Shown piece after piece: positions 1 through 8,369 of a stretch of DNA of 64,000 bases (position 1 is the first letter of the stretch; each line of letters opens with the position of its first letter). Source of the DNA: DATFVA01 sp963815785 (GTDB lineage: Bacteria > Bacteroidota > Ignavibacteria > Ignavibacteriales > Ignavibacteriaceae); NCBI GenBank assembly GCA_963815785.1, contig CAWFHZ010000007.1, positions 744,001-808,000 of the forward strand, read 5' to 3'. A program made the position numbers and the translations under genes. The notes below the pieces were generated by a model, which was not told where the DNA came from, searched no databases, and saw only the letters and a program-made list of their open reading frames with translations.

Positions 1-3000
1 ATTAATTATACCTTAAAAAAGCTTCATTTTGAAAAAGATTCTATCTATGAACAATTGGGACATTCAGGCACTCTAAATATAGACCATTGGTACTGGGATA
101 AGATTACCGGAAGCAATGGTAATGTTGACTATGCATTTTCGGACAGGTTTGATTATCTCTCAAGTTTTATTGATACGACACATTACCTAAAGGTTAAAAT
201 TAATATGACCGGTATGAATACGAATAGTTGCTCTCCTGATCATAAGGTCTATGTTAGCTTAAATCAAAAATATATTGGAAGTACCACTTGGGATGATCAA
301 ACAAATAAAACTTTTGAAAAACAGGTATATATATCTAGCGATAGTATTCCACTTTTTTACACTGGAAATCTATTAACTGTAGAAACTAAAGGAGAGAGTT
401 GTAATCCGAATTCTCAGAATGATGAATTGAGGATGAATTGGTATGATCTTGAGTATTATAGATATAACAGAACCTTTGGTGATCATTACGATTTTATTAG
501 CCCCCCTAATTCGTCAGGGAAAATAAGGTTTTGGGTATGGCAATGGACTGAAGATAATATGAAAATATATATTCCTTCAAAAAATAAATGCATCTATAAC
601 CCTAAAATAGTTAATAATTCCGATAAAGATGTACAATTTGTTGATACTGTAACAAATGAAACCGAATATTTTTGTAATTCAAATAAATATTTCCTTTCAC
701 CTGATTCAATTATTGGGGCTGTACATTCAGACCTAAGAAATCCGGGAAATGGGGCTGATTATATAATAATTACACATTCTGATTTTACAGATGCTGCCAA
801 TAGGCTAAAAAATCTTCGTGAAATTAGTTACCCTGATACAAATATCACGGATCCCAGAATTCTTGTGGTAGATATAAATCAAATTTATGATGAATTTTCA
901 TATGGCTTACTGAACCCTCAAGCATTACAGGATTTTGTAAAGTATGCTTTTGAAACATGGACTGCACCTGCTCCAGTATACATTGTCCTATTTGGGGATA
1001 TGAGTCATGATTATCGACATTTGCTAACTTCTAGCCGACCTAATTTTATTCCTTCTTTACCATTTTATGCAAATACGTATGGGGAAGCACAAAGTGACAA
1101 TTTGATAGTTGATGTAGCCGGAAATGATTTGGTCCCTGATTTAGCAATTGGAAGGATGTCCTGTGAGACACCTACCGAAGCTGATATTTTGATGGATAAA
1201 TTAGAGAATTATCCAGAAGATGTTGGCAAAGATTGGAAACAGGATGTTATGTTGGCTGCTTCGGGGTTAAGTGCTGAAGATGAATTGAGCTTTAAATTTA
1301 ACTTTTACAGTAATAGATTAGCCGATAATTATTTAATTCCCAACGGTATCCACCCTTCCCGAGTATATCATTTTCCGGCCAATGCTGAGGATTCACTTTT
1401 TATTGGTGGGGGACTTAAGATTAGACAAGAAATTGATGAAGGAGTTGTTTTAGGTAATTATTATGGACATGGGGGCGGCTATCAGTGGGATTTAACCTTT
1501 ACAAATGATGATATTGCTGCGTTAAATAATCCTGGCAGACTTCCGGTTATTTTAAGTGTTACATGTTATACTGCACATTTCGATGATCAGGATGTATTTG
1601 GTGAACAATTTAATAAATTACCTGGAAAAGGGAGTATAGGATTTTTTGGAAATACTGTCTTAACATATTGGCCGCTGGGTGCAGTGATTGATGAAGAGAT
1701 ATTTAAAGAGATATTTAATAATAAAAATTATACTATTGGTAGAGCTCTTCTTTATGCTAAAAATCAGATTGGGGGTTCCGGTTATAATGGACAGCAAATT
1801 ACATTACTCACCTATTTAGGAGACCCAGGGCTAAAATTAGCATTGCCAGATAAACCAGATTTTTCGATCAAATCATCAGATATTTCTCTTTCAAAGGAAA
1901 TCCCTTTAGCTAAAGACACTTTGTTGATAAAAGCTAAAATTAATAACCTAGGAATAACTTTCCCAAGTGACACTATTACTGTTCAGTTTTTCGCTGAATC
2001 AGCAGATACATCATATGAAATTTCAAATGTTCGAATGTCCAATTTTGGAGAACTAGATTCAGTTGAAGTTTACTGGGTTCCAAAAGAAGCAACACTTTAT
2101 ACAATTAGGGTTGAGGTGAATGAACTTAATCCAATTCCTGAGGATGATCATTCTGATAATAGTGCAAGTGCAACTTTCGTCGTGTACAACATAAGTCAGG
2201 CCAATATTTTATTGCCAAAAGATGGCTTATCAACTTCAGAAAATAAAATAAAATTTAAATTTATTGACATCGGTCATTATATTAATCTGAATTTGACTTA
2301 CTATATAGAAATAGACACTGCTCTGAATTTTAGTTCTCCGCTGATTAGCTCAGGAGCTTTATTTCCGTCAGAGGGAATCCTTGATTGGGAGTCCCCATTA
2401 TTATCGTCTGGAACATATTTTTGGAGAGTTAGGATGTTTGATGGCACTCAATACGGAGAATGGTCAAAAATAAATTTTTTTTCAATTACACAGCAACCTA
2501 AAGACGGATATTTTGCATTTAATAAAGGCTTAACAACATTTAGAACTTATAACATTAATTATAGTGATAGCACCTCTGAATTATATCTCAACACTACCTT
2601 GCTACCTCCAAGACCAGACGAATCAAGGGTGCTTGACACTTTGTTACTTCCCAATTCTATTATTGATTCATTGTTTTTAACTACAATTACGACGGACGGT
2701 TCTTACATATATTCTGGCTGCAACTGGTATGCTGCCATTGTGAATACACAAAGTGATAAGTCACATATATATAAATTTGGAACTGGGTTTAATGGAACCG
2801 TAAGCGGACAGTATTATGGAACCATTCCTAATTTTTTTGATCGGATACAAAACAGCATATTTTATTATGATAATTTCATCTATGTCACAACAAATAATCC
2901 TTATCAGCTTATCAAGGTAAATCCCGAAAATGGGGATACTGTACGAATTGTAATTCCTAATGGATTATTAGATTATGAACATGCCAAGCCTGTCTTGGGC

Positions 3001-4104
3001 TCATTCTATGCAAAATCCGATGGACAGTATGTTTATAATTTGACTGACTATGATACTCTTGGTAATCACAAATATGTATTACGTATTTTGGATCCATCGA
3101 ATAACTGGCAATTAGTAAATCCATATCTCGAACTGCAAAGTGTCAGTTATTTAAAAGGATTCACAGACTATTTTGTTGCTGATGGTTACATATACCCGGC
3201 AGAATATTATTTGTCAAATTATATTCGAAGAATCAGAATTTCAGATGGGTTTTTCGAAGAAGAATGGATAGCGTTCCGTCCATTTCAAAGTCTTTTTTCA
3301 TGGTGCTATGATAAAGTGAATGATAAAGTTTACTCTGGTGTATATCGCAAATCCGGTTATACGCCTAAATTTTTTGTTTTCCAGGGAACCTACTCTGATG
3401 CACAGGGAACATTTTCAAGTCAAGATATAGGTCCAGCCTCAAAATGGAAAACTCTTAATTATGATTTTCATCAAAATTTATCCGGTTCATTTTCTAATGT
3501 ACTATATGGACTCAACAAGTCAACTAAAGATTACGATACTCTTGCAGTTAATATTCCTGTTAATTATTCATTACAAGATATTTCACCTGCAAATTATAAA
3601 TATCTGAAGTTTTTTGTAAAAATGACAGATAGCACGTTTAATACTGTAAACCCTATGCAATTTAAGAGCCTAAATGTCGATTACGATGGACTGCCAGAAA
3701 TTATGATTACCCAAAATGATCTCAATGTTTCACCGGATTCTGTTTTACAAGGACTAAGTACTACTATGCATTTTAATGTTAAGAATGTTGGCTTTGTTTC
3801 TGCGGATAGTATTGCTCTTAAATTTTATTTAAATAATCTTGACAGCACATTTCTTACCTCAACAGTTAATCTGAAACCAGATAGCTCTACATCACTCGAT
3901 TATACTATCTCCACCTCACCTTTAATTTTTGATAATAATATCAAAGCAATTGCGACATATCCACAGTCCGAATATTTCACTTTTAATAATATCATGAATC
4001 ATACATTTTATGTCGTACGTGATTCAACAAAACCTCTTTTTAATATCACCTTTGATGGAAAGGAAATATTAAACGGAGATATAGTTTCTTCCAAACCTAA
4101 ATAG
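1..4104 (+). CDS. Gingipain-type (C25) cysteine peptidase, secreted, 5'-partial, main part
   Basis: The frame is open from base 1, so the gene starts before the window; the TTG at 55 is only the first start-like codon. A C25 catalytic domain is recognisable: the His motif GHGGG (His about 472 counted from the TTG) and the Cys motif SVTCYT (Cys about 504). It is followed by Ig/CARDB-like beta domains and a central region with repeated short beta-rich segments that looks like a propeller (about 830-1140). The family cleaves proteins outside the cell and is exported by T9SS. The frame ends at TAG 4102-4104 in the middle of a conserved linker; the next entry continues it one frame over, because one A is missing near 4099-4101. 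The sortase PorU belongs to the same family and ends similarly, but the internal propeller-like region argues for a cargo peptidase. Confidence 0.82.
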   Translation: MNYTLKKLHFEKDSIYEQLGHSGTLNIDHWYWDKITGSNGNVDYAFSDRFDYLSSFIDTTHYLKVKINMTGMNTNSCSPDHKVYVSLNQKYIGSTTWDDQTNKTFEKQVYISSDSIPLFYTGNLLTVETKGESCNPNSQNDELRMNWYDLEYYRYNRTFGDHYDFISPPNSSGKIRFWVWQWTEDNMKIYIPSKNKCIYNPKIVNNSDKDVQFVDTVTNETEYFCNSNKYFLSPDSIIGAVHSDLRNPGNGADYIIITHSDFTDAANRLKNLREISYPDTNITDPRILVVDINQIYDEFSYGLLNPQALQDFVKYAFETWTAPAPVYIVLFGDMSHDYRHLLTSSRPNFIPSLPFYANTYGEAQSDNLIVDVAGNDLVPDLAIGRMSCETPTEADILMDKLENYPEDVGKDWKQDVMLAASGLSAEDELSFKFNFYSNRLADNYLIPNGIHPSRVYHFPANAEDSLFIGGGLKIRQEIDEGVVLGNYYGHGGGYQWDLTFTNDDIAALNNPGRLPVILSVTCYTAHFDDQDVFGEQFNKLPGKGSIGFFGNTVLTYWPLGAVIDEEIFKEIFNNKNYTIGRALLYAKNQIGGSGYNGQQITLLTYLGDPGLKLALPDKPDFSIKSSDISLSKEIPLAKDTLLIKAKINNLGITFPSDTITVQFFAESADTSYEISNVRMSNFGELDSVEVYWVPKEATLYTIRVEVNELNPIPEDDHSDNSASATFVVYNISQANILLPKDGLSTSENKIKFKFIDIGHYINLNLTYYIEIDTALNFSSPLISSGALFPSEGILDWESPLLSSGTYFWRVRMFDGTQYGEWSKINFFSITQQPKDGYFAFNKGLTTFRTYNINYSDSTSELYLNTTLLPPRPDESRVLDTLLLPNSIIDSLFLTTITTDGSYIYSGCNWYAAIVNTQSDKSHIYKFGTGFNGTVSGQYYGTIPNFFDRIQNSIFYYDNFIYVTTNNPYQLIKVNPENGDTVRIVIPNGLLDYEHAKPVLGSFYAKSDGQYVYNLTDYDTLGNHKYVLRILDPSNNWQLVNPYLELQSVSYLKGFTDYFVADGYIYPAEYYLSNYIRRIRISDGFFEEEWIAFRPFQSLFSWCYDKVNDKVYSGVYRKSGYTPKFFVFQGTYSDAQGTFSSQDIGPASKWKTLNYDFHQNLSGSFSNVLYGLNKSTKDYDTLAVNIPVNYSLQDISPANYKYLKFFVKMTDSTFNTVNPMQFKSLNVDYDGLPEIMITQNDLNVSPDSVLQGLSTTMHFNVKNVGFVSADSIALKFYLNNLDSTFLTSTVNLKPDSSTSLDYTISTSPLIFDNNIKAIATYPQSEYFTFNNIMNHTFYVVRDSTKPLFNITFDGKEILNGDIVSSKPK

Positions 4105-4673
4105 TGATTACATTAAAAGATAATAGTCCTTTACCTCTTGACACTAGTTTATTTACAGTAATATATGATAATATTCCATTGAACTTTGGTAGTCCTGATG
4201 TCCAATTCACATATACACCTTACCCGAACTCAGAGGCGATGTTGCAGTGGACGCCTCAGATTCCGGATGGTAAGCATACCTTGGAAGTATTAGCTAAAGA
4301 CGCTTCAGGAAACTTCTTTGATACTACATCATCTAGAACAACGTTTTATGTTTTTAATGAATACGATTTGCGTGAAGTATATAATTACCCCAATCCATTT
4401 AAAGACGGCACATATTTTACATTTATTGTTACCGGCGATAAAATTCCCGATCAATTGTATCTTAAAATTTACACTGTGGCAGGAAGATTAATCAGAACAA
4501 TAAATGTTTCATCAGCAGAATTGGGATCTGATGTTGGATTTAAAAGAATTTATTGGGATGGCAAAGATGAAGACGGAGACGAAATTGCCAATGGAGTCTA
4601 CTTTTATAAAGTTATTTATAAAGTTAAAGACGTTGTAAAGACCGTAACGCAAAAACTAGCAAAAATTAAATAA
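4104..4673 (+). CDS. C-terminal part of the C25 peptidase with T9SS sorting domain (frameshifted continuation)
   Basis: This frame continues the preceding gene directly. Restoring one A at about 4101 turns ...SSKPK-stop into ...SSKPKIVITLKDNSPLPL, an unbroken linker. It carries an Ig-like segment (DGKHTLEVLAKDASGN) and then a FlgD-like T9SS C-terminal domain: NYPNPF at about residue 95, a GRLIRTI strand and DEDGDEIANGVYFYK. Such domains direct export through SprA and are cleaved or retained at the cell surface. It has no independent promoter or ribosome site and is unlikely to be a separate gene. Confidence 0.8.
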   Translation: MITLKDNSPLPLDTSLFTVIYDNIPLNFGSPDVQFTYTPYPNSEAMLQWTPQIPDGKHTLEVLAKDASGNFFDTTSSRTTFYVFNEYDLREVYNYPNPFKDGTYFTFIVTGDKIPDQLYLKIYTVAGRLIRTINVSSAELGSDVGFKRIYWDGKDEDGDEIANGVYFYKVIYKVKDVVKTVTQKLAKIK

Positions 4674-4693
4674 AGTATTGGGATATTTTTTGT

Positions 4694-4701
4694 TAAATTT
4701 G
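4694..4701 (+). promoter_or_regulatory. Possible -7 box (TAnnTTTG type) upstream of glmS
   Basis: TAAATTTG lies 28 bases before the glmS ATG and matches the Bacteroidota -7 consensus TAnnTTTG. A TTG sits at 4678-4680, only 13 bases upstream, shorter than the usual spacing of about 19, so this is a weak call. Confidence 0.3.
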
Positions 4702-4728
4702 ATTTTTTAATAAACTAACGGATAACTA

Positions 4729-6561
4729 ATGTGTGGTATCGTAGGGTATATAGGTGATAAAAATTGTGTTCCCATATTAATAAACGGATTGAAAAGACTT
4801 GAATACCGTGGATATGATTCAGCGGGAATTGGAATTTTAAATAATGGAATATCTCAGGTTGTAAAAAATAAGGGCAAGGTTTCTCAGTTAGAAAAGAAAA
4901 TTGAAAAATTTAACCTTTATGCAAACATAGGAATAGGTCATACACGTTGGGCTACTCATGGTATTCCAAATGAGATAAATGCACATCCTCATTCAAATAC
5001 CTCTAAGGATTTATTCATCATTCATAACGGTATTATCGAAAACTTCAGGACATTGAAAACAGGACTCATGAAAATGGGGTATGTTTTCATTTCCGATACC
5101 GACAGTGAAGTTTTTGCACATTTAATAGACAGTTTTATTGTTAGAGGATACTCACTGTTCAAATCTGTTCAGCTTGCACTTAGTGAAATTGAAGGTACCT
5201 ATGGTCTTGCTGTTATTTATAAGGGTGAACCGGATAAAATAATTGCTGCACGAAAGGGATCGCCCCTTTTAATAGGTATTGGTGATAATGAAAATTTTAT
5301 TGCTTCAGATGTTTCTGCAATTCTTGCCCATACAAAACAGGTAGTTTACCTGGAAGATGGCGAAATTGTTGAGATTCATAAGGATAAATTTTTCGTTCGT
5401 ACCATCAGCGATATTGAGATTGAAAAAGAGGTTCACGAAATAAGTATGAACCTTGATGAGATCGACAAAGGTGGATTTGCGCATTTTATGCTGAAGGAAA
5501 TTATGGAACAGCCTGAATCTGTTCGTAATTCGATGAGAGGAAGAATCATATCGGAAAAAGGTACCGCAAAACTTGGCGGACTTGAATCCGTACTGGATAA
5601 ACTTTCTAAAGTAAAAAGAATTATTATTTCCGCTTGCGGCACATCGTGGCATTCAGCTTTGGTTGGTGAATACATGCTGGAAGAATTTGCACGCATTCCT
5701 ACTGAAGTTGAATATGCATCTGAATTTAGATATAGAAACCCAATGATTAATTCTGATGATGCTATTTTCTTTATTTCGCAAAGTGGTGAAACTGCTGATA
5801 CTTTAGCAGCTATGAAAGAAGCAAAAATCAGGGGGGCTCTTGTTTTAGGAATATGTAATGTTGTTGGAAGTTCAATTGCAAGAGAGAGTGATGCCGGTGT
5901 ATACACGCATGCTGGTCCTGAAATAGGAGTTGCTTCAACAAAAGCATTTACTTCCCAGTTGGTTGTTTTAGCATTAATTACCTTATTACTGGCTCGGAAA
6001 AGAAACATGAGTCTTGCTGATGGAATTTGTATTGGTGAGGAACTCCAAAAAATTCCGGAAAAAATATCAAAAATTTTAGAACTAAATGATAGCATAGAAA
6101 AAATAGCCGAAGCATTTAAGGATGCTAAAAATTTTCTCTACCTTGGAAGAGGATTCAATTTTCCGGTTGCACTTGAAGGAGCACTTAAACTAAAGGAGAT
6201 TTCTTATATTCATGCTGAAGGATATCCTGCTGCGGAAATGAAACATGGACCAATTGCATTAATTGACGACAATATGCCCGCTGTATTCATTGCTCCTAAA
6301 GACACTACATATGATAAAATAGTCAGTAATATTGAAGAAGTGAAAGCACGCAATGGGAGAATTATTGCAATCGCAAGTGAAAGCGATAGTAATATTGACC
6401 ACCTTGTAGACTTTACTATAAAAATACCGAATACAATAAGAATGTTGACTCCTTTACTTACAGTAATTCCATTACAAATGCTTGCTTATCACATTGCTGT
6501 TAAAAAAGGATTAAATGTAGATCAACCGAGAAACCTTGCAAAAAGTGTAACAGTAGAATAA
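4729..6561 (+). CDS. glmS: Glutamine--fructose-6-phosphate aminotransferase (isomerizing)
   Basis: GlmS makes glucosamine-6-phosphate from fructose-6-phosphate and glutamine, the first committed step toward UDP-GlcNAc for peptidoglycan and lipid A. The N-terminus MCGIVGYIG exposes the catalytic Cys2 of the class II glutaminase after Met removal. The glutaminase domain spans about residues 1-220 (RLEYRGYDSAG, HTRWATHG) and is followed by two SIS sugar-isomerase domains (ISACGTSWHSA, SQSGETADT, STKAFTSQ). The C-terminus PRNLAKSVTVE is the family's usual end. At 610 residues it is full length. It is monocistronic, ending 5 bases before a convergent gene. Confidence 0.97.
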   Translation: MCGIVGYIGDKNCVPILINGLKRLEYRGYDSAGIGILNNGISQVVKNKGKVSQLEKKIEKFNLYANIGIGHTRWATHGIPNEINAHPHSNTSKDLFIIHNGIIENFRTLKTGLMKMGYVFISDTDSEVFAHLIDSFIVRGYSLFKSVQLALSEIEGTYGLAVIYKGEPDKIIAARKGSPLLIGIGDNENFIASDVSAILAHTKQVVYLEDGEIVEIHKDKFFVRTISDIEIEKEVHEISMNLDEIDKGGFAHFMLKEIMEQPESVRNSMRGRIISEKGTAKLGGLESVLDKLSKVKRIIISACGTSWHSALVGEYMLEEFARIPTEVEYASEFRYRNPMINSDDAIFFISQSGETADTLAAMKEAKIRGALVLGICNVVGSSIARESDAGVYTHAGPEIGVASTKAFTSQLVVLALITLLLARKRNMSLADGICIGEELQKIPEKISKILELNDSIEKIAEAFKDAKNFLYLGRGFNFPVALEGALKLKEISYIHAEGYPAAEMKHGPIALIDDNMPAVFIAPKDTTYDKIVSNIEEVKARNGRIIAIASESDSNIDHLVDFTIKIPNTIRMLTPLLTVIPLQMLAYHIAVKKGLNVDQPRNLAKSVTVE

Positions 6562-6566
6562 AATTT

Positions 6567-7085
6567 TTATTGTGAATCTTGTACAAACTTGGTAGCATAA
6601 TAAATGCCTAGTATTCCTTTTTTACTCCCTTCAGCAAATAATTTAAATCCAGCTTTAAGAATTCCTTTCTGGCTAGGTATATTATTTTCATCCGTCATTA
6701 TATAGAATGTTCTATCCAAAAAACTCAGATTTTTTAATATTAATGTAAGAATGAAAGGATAAATGTTTTTACCTCGAAAATTTTGATGTGTCCAGCAGGG
6801 GCCTATTTCAATGTCCTCCTTTCTCATGAAAGGGAATTTAAAAAATTTTGGTAAAATGTGGGAGTAATGAATTATTGTTCCATTATTGTCTTTAATGTAG
6901 TATATCTGATATTTCCCCATAGTTATAATAAACCAGAACAAATAAATAAGTAACCGATCGGAATGCAATTTTAATCTAAAAATAGAAGGTTTAAATTTCT
7001 CAATTTCAACAGGAATGGTTGGCTTTATATTTGTACATTTTTCAAAAGATGAAATTTTGTAAAAAAAAAATTTAGTCGAGCTCAT
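6567..7085 (-). CDS. GNAT-like acetyltransferase, unknown substrate
   Basis: A 172-residue protein. The segment around residues 98-125 (PCWTHQNFRGKNIYPFILTLILKNL) resembles the acetyl-CoA-binding R/Q-x-x-G-x-G/A loop and helix of GNAT enzymes in degenerate form. The next segments (YIMTDENNIPSQKGILKAGFK) fit the end of a GNAT fold, where a neighbouring residue's position is reported in small-molecule or polysaccharide N-acyltransferases. Its start overlaps the stop of the upstream FemAB-like gene by 4 bases, so the two are co-translated. The substrate is not determinable from sequence. Confidence 0.55.
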   Translation of the reverse strand: MSSTKFFFYKISSFEKCTNIKPTIPVEIEKFKPSIFRLKLHSDRLLIYLFWFIITMGKYQIYYIKDNNGTIIHYSHILPKFFKFPFMRKEDIEIGPCWTHQNFRGKNIYPFILTLILKNLSFLDRTFYIMTDENNIPSQKGILKAGFKLFAEGSKKGILGIYYATKFVQDSQ

Positions 7086-7915
7086 TTAAAAGATCTCCTG
7101 ATTTCCTCGTGTTTCATCAAAACATTTAGTTTACTGGCAATAGAGGAATTATTTTTTGACAGAAAATTTTTAAGTGGATAAAGTGATTTTACAGCAAATC
7201 TAACTTTTGGGTTGTACACAATATGCATTCTGCTATAAGCCCTACGAAATTCAAATTTATTGATAAAATATTCCTGAATATTTGTCTGATGTGAAAGACT
7301 TCTCGGACCATCATCAACATATTTCATGCTTCTTTCATCAAGGTAATGAGTGTTCATTATAAAAAATAGAGCATCGCTTGTATAAAGTTTAAGATAATCA
7401 GGATGGAATTTCGTAGTTTTATAAAAACATCGGTTATCTGAGACTCTATTAATTGCGTATGCGATCATTTTTTGCTCTAAATTCCAAACTCCCCAAAATT
7501 CCCATTCAGGATCGTTTTCCTTTTTAAGTATGTTTTTTATAAATTCGTCATTAGTTTCTGGTTTGATAAAAGTATTATATTTTCTGAATGCTTTTATATA
7601 TGATTCATAACCAAATTCAGCAACCTCTTTTGCAGGTATTTTTTTAATTATGCAACGATTCAAACCTCGACGAATATTATGTCTTGTATTTCCGCTTAAA
7701 GACTCAAGTGTACTTACTTTGTCTTTAATGATATGCCAGTACTCTGTTTCATAACCACAATCAAAATTAGTTTCCCAACGAATAAAATATGTCCCCGATT
7801 TTTTTAAAAGGTATTTTATTTCTTCTGTTTTGAGATTTATATCTTTGTCAGGGATTTCATCTGGTACAAGGACACCCTGATAGCTGATCCATCTTATGTT
7901 GTTTAATATAATCAA
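7082..7915 (-). CDS. FemAB/GNAT-like acyltransferase, unknown substrate
   Basis: A 277-residue protein with the layout of FemAB-like or Acetyltransf_6 GNAT proteins: an N-terminal strand region (RWISYQGVLVPDE), a basic segment SGNTRHNIRRGLNR (about 90-103), then EFWGVWNLEQKMIAYAINR and a C-terminal half containing LYTSDALFFIMNTHYLDE. Related proteins sit in polysaccharide or glycolipid loci and acylate sugars or amino groups. No glycosyltransferases are adjacent here, so the pathway is open. It is the first gene of a two-gene minus-strand operon. Confidence 0.5.
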   Translation of the reverse strand: MIILNNIRWISYQGVLVPDEIPDKDINLKTEEIKYLLKKSGTYFIRWETNFDCGYETEYWHIIKDKVSTLESLSGNTRHNIRRGLNRCIIKKIPAKEVAEFGYESYIKAFRKYNTFIKPETNDEFIKNILKKENDPEWEFWGVWNLEQKMIAYAINRVSDNRCFYKTTKFHPDYLKLYTSDALFFIMNTHYLDERSMKYVDDGPRSLSHQTNIQEYFINKFEFRRAYSRMHIVYNPKVRFAVKSLYPLKNFLSKNNSSIASKLNVLMKHEEIRRSFK

Positions 7916-8105
7916 ATAGTAGGGTTTCTTTCTAAAAGTATCGACTTAAATCATTAAATTTAATAAAAAGTGGCTTAATGATAAAATTTGTATATGCAAA
8001 CAACACAAAAACATTAAAATTCAACAATTGAAAATTTAATAAATTGGTGATTAGGTAATAGTTATTGTGTGAGTGTAAAAAGAAAACTTATTATATCGAA
8101 TTATT

Positions 8106-8136
8106 TTTGAGATTTAACCGGAAATCTTTATTTTTG
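8106..8136 (+). promoter_or_regulatory. Bacteroidota-type promoter of tRNA-Phe
   Basis: TTTG at 8106-8109, a 19-base spacer, then TATTTTTG at 8129-8136 matches the Bacteroidota primary sigma consensus (TTTG-N19-TAnnTTTG). The mature tRNA begins 18 bases downstream, leaving room for a short 5' leader. This is the clearest promoter in the window. Confidence 0.6.
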
Positions 8137-8153
8137 TTCTTCAAAAATTTGAG

Positions 8154-8226
8154 GGGCAGATAGCTCAGTCGGTAGAGCAAAGGACTGAAAATCCTTGTGT
8201 CGGCGGTTCGATTCCGTCTCTGCCCA
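8154..8226 (+). tRNA. tRNA-Phe (GAA)
   Basis: A 73-base cloverleaf. The acceptor stem GGGCAGA (8154-8160) pairs with TCTGCCC (8219-8225), with discriminator A at 8226. The D-arm is AGCTCAGTCGGTAGAGC, the anticodon GAA lies at 8187-8189, and the T-arm GGTTCGATTCC is canonical. CCA is not encoded. Confidence 0.97.
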
Positions 8227-8234
8227 CTTTATTC

Positions 8235-8266
8235 AAGGCGATTACCGGGTCGCCTTTATATTTTTA
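8235..8266 (+). terminator. Rho-independent terminator after tRNA-Phe
   Basis: AAGGCGA (8235-8241) pairs with TCGCCTT (8250-8256) across an 8-base loop and is followed by TATATTTTT. It lies 9 bases after the tRNA. Confidence 0.7.
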
Positions 8267-8369
8267 AAAACAAAACGTTGAGTAATTTAATTTTAGTTTA
8301 TGTATTATTAAAATCATTATAAACAGATTTTAATTCTTTGAAGTAAATTACCCGGGAGGAAAATTATAA

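Noticed and set aside
4095..4110. Programmed -1 ribosomal frameshift in the C25 peptidase
   Set aside because: The site AAACCTAAATAG is not a canonical slippery heptamer and eleven other genes-in-frame breaks of the same kind occur in the window, so a missing A in the sequence is simpler.
5305..6095. Minus-strand open frames inside glmS
   Set aside because: They are antisense shadows of a strongly conserved gene and show no family motif or start signal; similar antisense frames in cinA, dnaK, sprA and others were dropped for the same reason.
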